Assembly (NCBI RefSeq): GCF_018860805.1
Contig: NZ_JAHKQR010000003.1
Location: forward strand, 682,001 to 746,000
Direction of reading: 5' to 3'
Length of the DNA stretch: 64,000 nt
Origin: Aestuariibacter sp. A3R04
GTDB taxonomy: Bacteria > Pseudomonadota > Gammaproteobacteria > Enterobacterales > Alteromonadaceae
The notes under the pieces were generated by a model. It saw only the letters and a list, made by a program, of their open reading frames with translations, did not search any database and had not been told where the DNA came from. A program made the translations under genes and the position numbers. Each line of letters starts with the position of its first letter. Position 1 is the first letter of the stretch. Positions 28,146 through 37,387 of the stretch are shown in pieces.

Positions 28146-28760
28146 ATGGCAAAACAAACACAGCCCGATGCTGTTTTTTGGGCAAAACACATTGGTCTCG
28201 CGTTGGCGCTTATGGTAATTGCGGGCATTATTGTGGCAATTTATGAAAAAAACGCATCGGCGCCAGTACCAGAAGGTGCTAAAGAGGAAAAGTCCGTGTC
28301 TCAGGGACTGAGCGATTTCTACCGAGAATATCGTATGTCGTCGACAGACCCCATTGAGGAAGATCAGAGTGATTTTGTAGTAGAACTGTCAGATAGCGGC
28401 GAAGACTTAGACACTCAGCTATCCAACATGTCCAGTGGTTTTATGTCTGCAAACAATGACTGGGAAGGGGAGCATAAAATGCGCAGTTTCAAAGCTGGCG
28501 ATACGCTACGAGAAGTCATTACGCGATACGCACAACAAGAAGGCATGCAGGTTATATGGGATCTCCATCAAGACTTCGTCATCAAATACCACTTTCAAGT
28601 GGACAATACCATTGTGGGGACGTTGTCGGCAATTGCCAGCGCCATAGATGCTAATTTCGAGGCGCACGTCGGGACATATATATGCCCCGAACAAAGAACC
28701 CTGGTGGTGACGGACGAAATTTCACCATTTTTAAAGGCCAACTGTAAGCTGGTCAATTAA
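28146..28760 (+). CDS. TcpQ-domain, membrane-anchored periplasmic protein
   Basis: A 204-residue protein with one N-terminal membrane helix (about residues 13-33), an acidic linker, and a C-terminal domain of about 80 residues: RSFKAGDTLREVITRYAQQ, QVIWDLHQDFVI, TIVGTLSAIASAID. That arrangement matches the toxin-coregulated-pilus protein Q / PilL C-terminal domain, a small module in secretin-associated proteins. Two cysteines (in YICPE and LKANCKLVN) may pair. No pilus genes are nearby. The ATG at 28146 is preferred to the upstream in-frame start at 28104. The 3' end overlaps the convergent glnE by 4 bp. Confidence 0.72.
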   Translation: MAKQTQPDAVFWAKHIGLALALMVIAGIIVAIYEKNASAPVPEGAKEEKSVSQGLSDFYREYRMSSTDPIEEDQSDFVVELSDSGEDLDTQLSNMSSGFMSANNDWEGEHKMRSFKAGDTLREVITRYAQQEGMQVIWDLHQDFVIKYHFQVDNTIVGTLSAIASAIDANFEAHVGTYICPEQRTLVVTDEISPFLKANCKLVN

Positions 28761-31654
28761 TGGTCAGGCGCTGTGGCATATTCAGCATTGACGGTTTTAT
28801 CCCAAATTGCCGTTACGGCCTGTCTTGTGGACGCAAGTACCTGAGAATTATCTGCAAACCGGTGGTCAGCCAGCGTGAGTTGATGGTAATGATCCCGCAG
28901 GGTTAAGTAAGCCTTTTGCAGGGTGAGGGTGTCTTCTTTCGTCACCAAATTATGTTTTGCTGCCATTTCAATAATACGAAGATTATCAGTGAATTTAGTG
29001 AGTTCAGACAGGCAGTTTGCATTGGCCAGAACCCAGTATTGGGCGAGAAATTCAATGTCTGTGATCCCGCCATGGCATTGTTTTAAGTCTATGCCGTTTG
29101 CATTAGAAGCAATGAGATGCTCACGCATTTTCGCTCGCATTTCTCTTACATCCCTGCACAATTGAAGAGCGTCTCTTGGCTGGCGCAGTACGTTTTCGCG
29201 TACTTGGTCGAATTGTGCCATTAGTTCACTGTCGCCGGTGATGCTTCTCGCCCGCACCAGTGCTTGATGTTCCCATGTCCACGCATCTTCCTGCTGATAT
29301 TTTGCGAAGCCATCAATGTGACAACACAAGAGGCCGGCATTGCCCGACGGGCGCAATCGCAAGTCTGTTTCATAGAGCTGACCGAACAGCGTTTTTGTGT
29401 TCAGTAGGTGCATCAAACGCTGTGCTAGCTTGATGTAAAACTGGGATGCGCCTATTTGCCGTTTGCCATCGGTCACTGCATCCCGCGGGGCGTTGTGAAT
29501 GAATACCAGATCTAAATCAGAACCATAGCCAAGCTCGTAACCTCCCAGTTTGCCGTACCCGACGATCATGAAGCCGTATTCACCTTCTTTTAAGTGAGTG
29601 GGTTTTCCGTATTTATTCTGCGTGTGGGACCATGCGTGAAGTAGTACATTTTCCAGTATAATTTCCGCCAGTGCAGTGAGTTTGTCACTTACACAGGCAA
29701 TGGGTAATGAGCCACTGATGTCACTTGCGGCGATACGCAATTGCTGACAAAGTCGAAATTGACGCCAGCTGTCCATCACCATTTCAACGTCTTCAGGTTC
29801 AATGCGAAGCATTTGCTGTCTGAGCTCATCGCGGTAGACGGTTCGGCTTTCATCAATATTGGTATTTTGTTGTTGTAAGTAAAGTGGCGTGAGCAATTCG
29901 TCTAGTAATAAGGGAAAGCGCTTAACTTGCAAGGCAATCCATTCACTTCTGTCACACAGTTTTATCAACTGATTAAGTACATCGGGGTTTTCCAACAGCA
30001 GGTCGAGGTATGTGGTGCGTCCCGCGACGGCGAGTACGACATTAAGCAGTCTGTCTAACACTTGTTTGGTTTTACTTGGGTGCTGCTCCACCAGTGAGTA
30101 AATGACTTCAGGCATAAGCCTGTTGAGTGAATCTGCGCCGCGTTGCCCTAGTCGAGACTTCGTTAGGTTTTCCCTGAATCCCGCCAGGCTGTGAAACACC
30201 CCGGATGCCTCATCCTGGCTAAGAGGTGGAACAAGTAATTCACAGAATTCGCTCTCAGATAGTGTCAAGTGCCAGCCATCGCAACACCGTAAATACGTAG
30301 AATCATCGTCGTCATGGCTGTCTTGTGGGGTTTCAATGATATCCTGAAACATTTGATTGACGTTGTGTCGCACATCGCTCAGTGCATCTGAGAAGCTCGC
30401 GTAGTCGGCGTAACCCAGCACAGCGGCGAGTATGGTTTTTCGTAGGTTTTCTTCGGGTAAGAGCTGGGTTTGCTCGTCATTGATTTGTTGCAGGGTATGT
30501 TCCGTTTTTCGCAAAAACAGATAATGTTGGTACAGCGCTGTCATGTCGTCGCGACTCGCCAACGATAGCGTATGAATTGCCGTCAGCGTGTCTTTTAATC
30601 CTTTTACCTGTAATGCAGGCTCTCTTCCGCCATGAATAAGCTGGAAACTTTGGGCGAAAAACTCAATCTCCCTGATCCCGCCATTTCCCAGTTTGATATT
30701 TTCACCCAATTGGCGGCGTCGTTGTTCACTGGCTATCAGGTGTTTCATATCCCGCAGTGAGTCAATGGTGGTAAAGTCGAGATAGCGGCGAAAGGTAAAG
30801 GGCTTGAGTATATTTTCCACTTCTTCGCGGTAGGGGGATGCCGGATTGAGCACCCTGGCTTTGATCATGGCAAAGCGTTCCCAATGTCGACCCTGTTCTT
30901 GGTAATAATCTTCAAATGCTGCCATGTGCATAACAAGAGGGCCACTGTCTCCAAATGGACGTAGTCGCATGTCTACCCTGAAAACCTGTCCGTCTGCGGT
31001 AATCTTATTCAGGGCGGTAATCAGCTTTTGCGCCAATTTGATGAAGAACTGCTGATGCTCCAGTTTTCTGCGACCACCTTCGGTTTCTCCTTTCTCCGGA
31101 TACACAAAAATCAGGTCGATATCAGACGAAAAGTTTAACTCGCAACCACCCAATTTCCCCATGCCCAGAATTAGCATGGGCTGGGGGCCATGTGAACCTT
31201 GTGGAGTGCCGAATTGACGGCAGTGTTGTTCGTAAAGTGTGTGGTAGGCCGTGAGGATCAGTGCATCTGCTAAAGCCGACACTTGTTTAAGAGAGACGTC
31301 AATGGGTTGTTGGTTAGTGAGGTCCCGAACAGCAATTTTACTCATATAAAAGTGTCGCATTAAGCGCAGGTGACGATGTAGCGTTGCTTCGTCTGCTTCT
31401 GCTGGCAAAGCGTCAAATTGTTGTGTGAACCCATCAGTAGTCATAGGTAGTTCATTGTTTTCGAGAAGCTGTGGCACCCACTGTGGGTGCTGCATAATCT
31501 GCCTGAAAACGAATTCACTCTTTCCCATAACATCCGTCAGGACAGATTTTTTATCGGGAGTCAGGGAGCACTCCCCGTGACGAGCGACAAACTGAGACAG
31601 ACGATCTTCTCCAGTTTCTATAATAATCCTGTTTTTTATTTCTTCCGTATGCAT
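28757..31654 (-). CDS. glnE: Glutamine synthetase adenylyltransferase / deadenylase
   Basis: A 965-residue bifunctional enzyme that switches glutamine synthetase off and on by AMP addition and removal under PII control. The two nucleotidyltransferase domains are plain: GMGKLGGCELNFSSDIDLIF in the N-terminal half (deadenylase) and GYGKLGGYELGYGSDLDLVF in the C-terminal half (adenylylase). Both have the paired catalytic aspartates, and each is followed by a helical domain (KLGNGGIREIEFFAQ, DLKQCHGGITDIEFLAQYW). Length matches E. coli GlnE (946). The frame is open upstream to 31786, but those residues have no family counterpart. Starts at 31654 or 31669 are both possible. Confidence 0.95.
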   Translation of the reverse strand: MHTEEIKNRIIIETGEDRLSQFVARHGECSLTPDKKSVLTDVMGKSEFVFRQIMQHPQWVPQLLENNELPMTTDGFTQQFDALPAEADEATLHRHLRLMRHFYMSKIAVRDLTNQQPIDVSLKQVSALADALILTAYHTLYEQHCRQFGTPQGSHGPQPMLILGMGKLGGCELNFSSDIDLIFVYPEKGETEGGRRKLEHQQFFIKLAQKLITALNKITADGQVFRVDMRLRPFGDSGPLVMHMAAFEDYYQEQGRHWERFAMIKARVLNPASPYREEVENILKPFTFRRYLDFTTIDSLRDMKHLIASEQRRRQLGENIKLGNGGIREIEFFAQSFQLIHGGREPALQVKGLKDTLTAIHTLSLASRDDMTALYQHYLFLRKTEHTLQQINDEQTQLLPEENLRKTILAAVLGYADYASFSDALSDVRHNVNQMFQDIIETPQDSHDDDDSTYLRCCDGWHLTLSESEFCELLVPPLSQDEASGVFHSLAGFRENLTKSRLGQRGADSLNRLMPEVIYSLVEQHPSKTKQVLDRLLNVVLAVAGRTTYLDLLLENPDVLNQLIKLCDRSEWIALQVKRFPLLLDELLTPLYLQQQNTNIDESRTVYRDELRQQMLRIEPEDVEMVMDSWRQFRLCQQLRIAASDISGSLPIACVSDKLTALAEIILENVLLHAWSHTQNKYGKPTHLKEGEYGFMIVGYGKLGGYELGYGSDLDLVFIHNAPRDAVTDGKRQIGASQFYIKLAQRLMHLLNTKTLFGQLYETDLRLRPSGNAGLLCCHIDGFAKYQQEDAWTWEHQALVRARSITGDSELMAQFDQVRENVLRQPRDALQLCRDVREMRAKMREHLIASNANGIDLKQCHGGITDIEFLAQYWVLANANCLSELTKFTDNLRIIEMAAKHNLVTKEDTLTLQKAYLTLRDHYHQLTLADHRFADNSQVLASTRQAVTAIWDKTVNAEYATAPDH

Positions 31655-31750
31655 AATACGCTCAACCATCAATGAGTTAACAGACAAGAGTCTGTCACAA
31701 GATGTTGTTGGCCTCCAGTGTTTATGAATATCATCGCGAGGAGCGATTTT

Positions 31751-32662
31751 ATGGACGTGCTCGTTAAGTTGAACCCGTTGCCCCACGACCTGTTGGTCTA
31801 TTTATTAATTGATATCGGCCTTGCGCTCCTGTTATTGATGATCATGAAGTGGCTGTCGGGTACTTTCAAAAAACGGTCGGTTGCAGACGAGCTTGGTGTT
31901 CAAGATAATTTTGCGTTTGGGATAAGTATGGCTGGTGGCATGTTGTCCTTGTGTATTGTGGTAGGTGCTGTGGTTGGGCGCCACGTGGGTGAAGGCTATG
32001 CTACTGCTGCAATCGGTATGCTCACGTTTGGTTTAGTTGGTATCGTGCTGGTGAAGTTCGGCCGCTATGCCCACGATAAGATTGTGTTAAACCGACTTGA
32101 TACAATGGGGTTAATAGCCGATAGAAGCGTGAGCGTGGCACTGGTTGACGCAGCCAGTTTGATCGCCAGCGCAATTATTTTAAGAAGCATGGTGTTGTGG
32201 GTAGATGGCAGTGATATGAATGCCATGATCGCAATTGTCACCGGGTTTACTGTGGTACTGGCCTTGTTACTGATGATGACCCGCTTGTATGAGATTCGCT
32301 ATGCCAGAGACAATCAAAATGATTCGTTTCAAGGCGCCCTGCGTCAAGGGCAACTGGCCCTTGCGGTAGAACACTCGGGGAACTTACTTGGCATTGCCAT
32401 GATTGTTTCGTCTGCCAGTTATGTACTGAACTACCATCCTTCCGGTTATGTGAGTAACGTCACTGGCTGGTTAATTGTCGGTAGCGTGTTGTCACTCGCG
32501 TTATTAGTGTTAGTTACTATTAGTAAAAAATTCATTCTGTACGGTTTAAACTATCGTCAAGAAGTGGATCAGCAGCACAATATAGGGGTTGCATGTCTTG
32601 AGTTAACCCTGAGCATTGGCATTGCACTTATCGTGAATGGTGTGTTGGAGTTTTTAGCTTGA
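31751..32662 (+). CDS. DUF350-family membrane protein (tandem repeat)
   Basis: A 303-residue integral membrane protein with about eight hydrophobic segments in two similar halves, as in proteins with two DUF350 units. The first half has DNFAFGISMAGGML...VGAVVG; the second has VEHSGNLLGIAMIVSSA and NIGVACLELTLSIGIALIVNG. The start at 31751 follows GAGGAG by 8 nt and excludes an upstream in-frame extension. Function is not established for the family. It is divergent from glnE, and its 3' end overlaps the convergent GIY-YIG gene by 9 bp. Confidence 0.82.
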   Translation: MDVLVKLNPLPHDLLVYLLIDIGLALLLLMIMKWLSGTFKKRSVADELGVQDNFAFGISMAGGMLSLCIVVGAVVGRHVGEGYATAAIGMLTFGLVGIVLVKFGRYAHDKIVLNRLDTMGLIADRSVSVALVDAASLIASAIILRSMVLWVDGSDMNAMIAIVTGFTVVLALLLMMTRLYEIRYARDNQNDSFQGALRQGQLALAVEHSGNLLGIAMIVSSASYVLNYHPSGYVSNVTGWLIVGSVLSLALLVLVTISKKFILYGLNYRQEVDQQHNIGVACLELTLSIGIALIVNGVLEFLA

Positions 32663-33004
32663 TTGCTGCGTCCGTACTTCATCGCCAATAAAATGGAAAA
32701 GGCAGGGAGTAACACCATCAAGGTGCTGACTTGTTCCGTTTATCACCGCCAATTTAGCGGCTCGGTTCATTTGCTTGATGCGGTATTCTGTGCGCATGGC
32801 GGTGGCTTTGTCAGAAACTTGTCCAACCCAGCGAAAAGCCAGGGGGGCTTTCCCTTTTAGCGCTTTAGCTCCCCCTTTAATTTCTCCGACGTGTTGACGC
32901 ATACGCCTGCGAGGGTTATTTGTTACGCCGGTATACAACTGTGCCAGGCGATTTTCAATGATGTACACATACCAGTTCTGTGTCGTTGTGTGCTTTTTTT
33001 CCAT
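32654..33004 (-). CDS. GIY-YIG nuclease-superfamily protein, YhbQ/UPF0213-like
   Basis: A 116-residue small protein with the GIY-YIG core: WYVYIIE (GIY strand), LYTGVTNNPRRRMRQH (YIG strand plus catalytic-type Arg and helix). GGAKALKGKAPL and EYRIKQM follow, the pattern of the E. coli YhbQ group, whose members have been linked to DNA cleavage or repair. The family's terminal helix is present and extended by about 25 residues. It sits between a DUF350 gene and the divergent hldE. Confidence 0.88.
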   Translation of the reverse strand: MEKKHTTTQNWYVYIIENRLAQLYTGVTNNPRRRMRQHVGEIKGGAKALKGKAPLAFRWVGQVSDKATAMRTEYRIKQMNRAAKLAVINGTSQHLDGVTPCLFHFIGDEVRTQQSS

Positions 33005-33049
33005 TGCGCCTGTTATACTCTCTTACCACATACTAAATACATCTTATAA

Positions 33050-34486
33050 GTGATGATGTTACCAGATTTTAGCCAAACCAAAATTCTAATTGTGGGTGAC
33101 TTGATGCTCGATCGTTACTGGTCGGGAGGCACGGGGCGTATTTCTCCTGAAGCGCCTGTCCCTGTGGTGAACGTAGAAAATACAGAAGACAGACCAGGTG
33201 GCGCAGCAAACGTTGCTATCAACGCAGCTACTTTAGGAGCCAGTGTGACCCTGCTAGGGGCTACAGGCGACGATGAAAATGCCAATATCCTGGAACAACG
33301 GCTGTCTTCCCATGGGGTAAATACTATATTGTTTCGCTATGCCGAGCGGGATACCATTACCAAATTGCGGGTCATGAGTCGCAACCAACAGCTCTTGCGC
33401 CTTGATTTTGAGAAAAGTTTTTCCCAAGTCGATAAGTCTGCCATGTTAGACGCGTTTACAACTGCTCTGCAAGCCCACGATGTGGTGGTTTTATCAGATT
33501 ACGCCAAGGGGTGTTTGTCAGATGTTCAGCAATTTATTCAAGCTGCTAAACGCGCCGGTAAACCTGTAGTTATTGATCCGAAAGGCAATGATTTTAGCCG
33601 TTATCGCGATGCGACGCTCATCACTCCAAACAGGGCTGAACTTGCTGCGATTACCGGCGATGCGCAAGACGAAAACACGTTGTGTGAGCAAGCAACATCC
33701 CTACGGGACTCCCTAAACCTTGGCGCAATATTGTTGACGCGGTCTGAGCAGGGCATGACCTTGTTTGAAAAGACAAACGAACCCTATCATTTGCCGGCAA
33801 AAGCAAAAGAAGTGTTTGATGTCACCGGGGCAGGCGATACCGTCGTGTCAGTACTGGCGGTAGCGCTAGCAGCACAACAATCCTTGCAACATGCCTGTGT
33901 ACTAGCAAACATTGCAGCAAGTGTAGTGGTGGGTAAGCTTGGTACCTCTACCGTTTCTACTACTGAGCTGGCGGTGGCACTGGGTGAGCAGTCCTCTCAT
34001 CTTGATGGCGGCGTAATGACGGAGGCACAGCTTGCCCAGGCAATGCTTCAGGCCAGGCATAGGCAAGAACGCATTGTAATGACAAACGGATGTTTCGATA
34101 TTTTACATGCTGGTCATGTGAGTTATCTGGAGGCGGCGGCAAAACTTGGTGATCGCCTCATAGTCGCCGTTAATGATGATGACTCGGTGTCGCGACTCAA
34201 AGGCCCAGGCAGGCCCATCAACAACGTTGTGCGCCGTATGGCGGTTCTTGCCGGACTAGCCGCTGTCGACTGGGTTGTCCCCTTCAGCGAAGATACGCCT
34301 CAGCGACTTATTGCATCATTATTACCGGATATTCTGGTGAAAGGCGGAGACTACAGGGTTGAAGACATCGCCGGTGGTAAAGAGGTCATGGATGCGGGTG
34401 GAGAAGTACGCGTATTGCATTTTGAGGCAGGCGTATCAACCACGGGTATAATCAGCCAAATCGTCGGGAAACAAAATAATCCATAG
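33050..34486 (+). CDS. hldE: Bifunctional heptose-7-phosphate kinase / heptose-1-phosphate adenylyltransferase
   Basis: A 478-residue cytoplasmic enzyme making ADP-heptose for the LPS core. The N-terminal ribokinase-like domain has [53 protein letters not shown] and [14 protein letters not shown] (phosphate-binding anion hole and catalytic Asp). The C-terminal cytidylyltransferase-like domain has [16 protein letters not shown] and [14 protein letters not shown]. Length agrees with E. coli HldE (477). Start codons GTG 33050, ATG 33053 and ATG 33056 are consecutive in frame and no ribosome site decides among them. It lies next to the exopolysaccharide locus but is probably an independent core gene. 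Confidence 0.96.
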   Translation: MMMLPDFSQTKILIVGDLMLDRYWSGGTGRISPEAPVPVVNVENTEDRPGGAANVAINAATLGASVTLLGATGDDENANILEQRLSSHGVNTILFRYAERDTITKLRVMSRNQQLLRLDFEKSFSQVDKSAMLDAFTTALQAHDVVVLSDYAKGCLSDVQQFIQAAKRAGKPVVIDPKGNDFSRYRDATLITPNRAELAAITGDAQDENTLCEQATSLRDSLNLGAILLTRSEQGMTLFEKTNEPYHLPAKAKEVFDVTGAGDTVVSVLAVALAAQQSLQHACVLANIAASVVVGKLGTSTVSTTELAVALGEQSSHLDGGVMTEAQLAQAMLQARHRQERIVMTNGCFDILHAGHVSYLEAAAKLGDRLIVAVNDDDSVSRLKGPGRPINNVVRRMAVLAGLAAVDWVVPFSEDTPQRLIASLLPDILVKGGDYRVEDIAGGKEVMDAGGEVRVLHFEAGVSTTGIISQIVGKQNNP

Positions 34487-34591
34487 GGGTGTCATTTGTG
34501 GTTTGTCTCACACAGTCATGGCGATAATGTGAGCTTTGCGATACTCTTACACATTCACTAGTCATGGTTCTCAGTATCAGCGGTAGTTTAC

Positions 34592-35689
34592 ATGTACGAA
34601 AGTTTTTACGGACTCGATTCAAAGCCATTCCAGCTAACGCCGGATCCGGCTTTCTTCTTTGCCAGTAAATGGCATAAAAGAGCAATGTCATATTTGCAAT
34701 ACGGCTTGTCTCAGGCCGAGGGATTCATTGTAATTACCGGCGATATTGGTACGGGGAAAACCACTATCGCAAACAGCCTGTTGGCGGACATAGAAGACGA
34801 CATTGTTGCTGCGCAAATTGTTACGCCTAAACTCACGCCTGACGAACTTGTAAAAATGGTAGCTGCAAAGTTCGGCATCAGTGTTGCTGGGTCAACCAAA
34901 GCGGATATCCTTAAAGATCTGGAATCTTTTTTGTTCGATCTTAGCCGTCAGGGGCAACGGGCACTTTTGTTGGTTGATGAAGCACAAAACCTACCGTTGG
35001 AAACCATTGAAGAGCTGAGAATGCTATCTAACTTCCAACAATCTGGGAAACCGCTGCTACAAAGCTTTCTGTTAGGCCAAGAGGAATTACAGCCCATATT
35101 ACGTGCGCCGAATATGGAGCAGTTCCGACAGCGTATTGTAGCCTCATGTCACCTTGCCCCCTTAATGGAAGACGAAACCAGACGATACATTGAATATCGG
35201 ATGGAACACGCAGGATGGCGCGGAAATGCTTTGTTCTCTGACGAGGCGTTTTCTCGTATTCACACCTTCACAAGGGGGGTTCCTCGTAAAATAAATACTC
35301 TGATGGACCGTATTTTATTGTTCGGCTTCCTCGAAGAACTCGAAGTGCTTGATGAAGAGGCGGTAACTACTGTTATCAACGAAGTCAAAGAAGAGATGTT
35401 TGTACCGGATCAACCGACGGTGGAAAATGCAGATGTCGACGAAGATGAATCAGATATGGAAGCCGATCTGTCTGAAGTTATCGCGAAAATTAAGCAAAAA
35501 GGTCCGCACAAAAAGCTGATCACGCCAAATGGTAAAGAAGTACAAGATGCCGAGTATTACAAGGGGATGTTGGCAGAGCTGGTCGATGCCTTGGACGATG
35601 CCATTGCACATAAAGTTAAGCTGACTCAATACATAGATAAGATGCTCAAGAAAAAATATCAAACTTATATGCGATCAAAAGAAGAGTAG
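34592..35689 (+). CDS. XrtA/PEP-CTERM-associated AAA ATPase (ExeA-like)
   Basis: A 365-residue AAA ATPase of the type encoded beside exosortase A loci. It begins MYESFYGLDSKPFQLTPDP, with Walker A GDIGTGKTT near residue 50, Walker B ALLLVDEAQNL, a sensor region LLGQEELQPIL and the GVPRKINTLMDR arginine region. A C-terminal acidic stretch (DVDEDESDMEADLSE) and a Lys-rich helical tail extend past the ATPase core. Relatives include ExeA and the general-secretion ATPases; its role in polysaccharide or PEP-CTERM sorting is inferred from position. It is convergent with the export operon across a bidirectional terminator. Confidence 0.88.
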   Translation: MYESFYGLDSKPFQLTPDPAFFFASKWHKRAMSYLQYGLSQAEGFIVITGDIGTGKTTIANSLLADIEDDIVAAQIVTPKLTPDELVKMVAAKFGISVAGSTKADILKDLESFLFDLSRQGQRALLLVDEAQNLPLETIEELRMLSNFQQSGKPLLQSFLLGQEELQPILRAPNMEQFRQRIVASCHLAPLMEDETRRYIEYRMEHAGWRGNALFSDEAFSRIHTFTRGVPRKINTLMDRILLFGFLEELEVLDEEAVTTVINEVKEEMFVPDQPTVENADVDEDESDMEADLSEVIAKIKQKGPHKKLITPNGKEVQDAEYYKGMLAELVDALDDAIAHKVKLTQYIDKMLKKKYQTYMRSKEE

Positions 35690-35713
35690 GGTAAAGTTTA
35701 TACCCAATGTGAT

Positions 35714-35741
35714 AAAAAACGCCGCGAATGCGGCGTTTTTT
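35714..35741. terminator. Bidirectional terminator between XrtA ATPase and export operon
   Basis: A 12-bp perfect stem: six A then CGCCGC (35714-35725), and GCGGCG then six T (35730-35741), with a 4-nt loop. It ends both converging units. Confidence 0.93.
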
Positions 35742-35742
35742 G

Positions 35743-37386
35743 TTAATTAAACTTGTATTCTAAGCTGAAGGCAATTCTCCGCTCATCCCAATTTAGGCCA
35801 AATACGCCGGAGTTCAATTTACCAGAGCGACTGGTGTATTTAAGCTTTACGTCGCCGGACAGAGACTGGCTAAATTGCCGCTTCAGTCCTAATGTAGCAA
35901 CCCATTGCTCGTTGTCTGCTTTACCCGTCTCTGGGGTTTCCAGATCGAGGATACCGTATCGAATCGTGGTGAGTAGGTTACTATGCCGACTAAGCTTATA
36001 CCGGCTATCTACTTCCAAATATGAATTTTTTCTAACTCTGTCAAACTCTAAGTAGTCATGCTCTGCATATTGAGCATTAAACGCCAAAATCAACCTGCGG
36101 CCTTGCAATCCAATCTGTGCAATAGCAGATTTACGCAAAATGATCGCGTTGGACAGCTCCAAACCCGTGGTAATGATCTGTAATATCTGTTCATCCTCAG
36201 CCGGCTCATAGTCCAGTGAGCTGGGTTGGAAGCACGCATCAATGGTGAATTGACCGACAGGGCAAACAAATACGCCCAGACTTTGCGGAGAAGCGGCAAG
36301 TTGCGAGTAAGAAGTTACTTGTTCTGAATAATTGATTACGCCACGAACTTTTCTTGACGCATAGTTAAGTGAAGCACTGGCTGATTTACCGTAAAAGCGC
36401 TTCCCATAGGTTGCTTGGATATTTGTACGCGGTGTAATCGCCCAAACGGCATCTACGCCTATGAATGTCTCGCCATCATCTCTTTCAACATCAGAATCTA
36501 TTGTGTTGGCTGTTATCGAAATATAACGTTGTTGAGATAATCGGTAGGTCAATCCCACACCATAGCTTTTAAATTCCCGATCGTTGGAAAATTCATCGTT
36601 GCGATCGACGAGTTCATTGGCGTCATAAGTGGCAGTGAACCGCACTGCCCAGGGTTTATAAAGTACCGAGTCGATATAGGCTGTGGCGTACTCACCCGTA
36701 TAATCGCCGTTAGCAGATTCATCGCGCTTTATGTCGTTGTAATTACCCTGCATCATCCAGAAGTGATTTTCCGCATCGTTTCCACTGCTCAGCGCGAAAG
36801 AAGCGACGAGAGTATCGTTGTTTAAAGCGCTGGTATTGTTAAACGCGTTTTCTTTTCCGTCTATTATTGAGTAAGTTACCGATGCATTTCCCGCGACTAA
36901 ATCGCCTTGGGGCAGCGTGAGGTGCGTGCTATAATTTTGTGTATCCACCCTTGCAAGAGAGTCAGCATTTAGGAAGTAATCAGACACCAAAAAATCCTGA
37001 CCTGTGTTGTCCAGATATTTCTGGGCTCCATTTGCTTCAAACGTTAGAACATGTTCGATGGGTTGCCAGCTTAGGCCATACTGATATTCGGCAAAGGTAT
37101 CTTTTCGGCTTGCATCATCGGCATCCCGATTTAATTGGGTCACGCTACCATGGAAGTTACCGCTAAAAGTTTTAGTGTTTAACAGCGCAGTTAATGAAGG
37201 TTTGACAGAGTAGGTTAAGAGTTCTTCATCTCTAGCCTCATTATGCCGATTTTGTAGCATAGTTGTACCTTCCAACGATGCTGAAATATCAATTCCCTTC
37301 GCAGCGCTGAAATGAGAAATTACAGCCAGTGACAGCGGAGTAAGCGCCATCAGCCACTTGTTCTTGTCTCTTCGTGCTCGTTGCAT
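35743..37386 (-). CDS. XrtA-associated outer-membrane beta-barrel protein
   Basis: A 547-residue outer-membrane protein of the class that accompanies exosortase loci. Signal peptide about residues 1-29 (MQRARRDKNKWLMALTPLSL to AAKG), then many amphipathic strands (for example SYGVGLTYRLSQQRYISITA, VATLGLKRQFSQSLSGDVKL), ending RIAFSLEYKFN. The ATG at 37386 was chosen: it follows the kinase stop by 1 bp and gives a clean signal peptide. The longer frame from 37476 would overlap the kinase. It may be the outer-membrane pore or anchor for the polymer; the role is not established. It is the last gene of the leftward export operon. Confidence 0.85.
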   Translation of the reverse strand: MQRARRDKNKWLMALTPLSLAVISHFSAAKGIDISASLEGTTMLQNRHNEARDEELLTYSVKPSLTALLNTKTFSGNFHGSVTQLNRDADDASRKDTFAEYQYGLSWQPIEHVLTFEANGAQKYLDNTGQDFLVSDYFLNADSLARVDTQNYSTHLTLPQGDLVAGNASVTYSIIDGKENAFNNTSALNNDTLVASFALSSGNDAENHFWMMQGNYNDIKRDESANGDYTGEYATAYIDSVLYKPWAVRFTATYDANELVDRNDEFSNDREFKSYGVGLTYRLSQQRYISITANTIDSDVERDDGETFIGVDAVWAITPRTNIQATYGKRFYGKSASASLNYASRKVRGVINYSEQVTSYSQLAASPQSLGVFVCPVGQFTIDACFQPSSLDYEPAEDEQILQIITTGLELSNAIILRKSAIAQIGLQGRRLILAFNAQYAEHDYLEFDRVRKNSYLEVDSRYKLSRHSNLLTTIRYGILDLETPETGKADNEQWVATLGLKRQFSQSLSGDVKLKYTSRSGKLNSGVFGLNWDERRIAFSLEYKFN

Positions 37387-37387
37387 A

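Noticed and set aside
33856..33867. Exact ops core GGCGGTAG in the hldE coding sequence
   Set aside because: It encodes conserved residues (LAVAL) in the middle of hldE, far from a leader, so chance is the simplest explanation.
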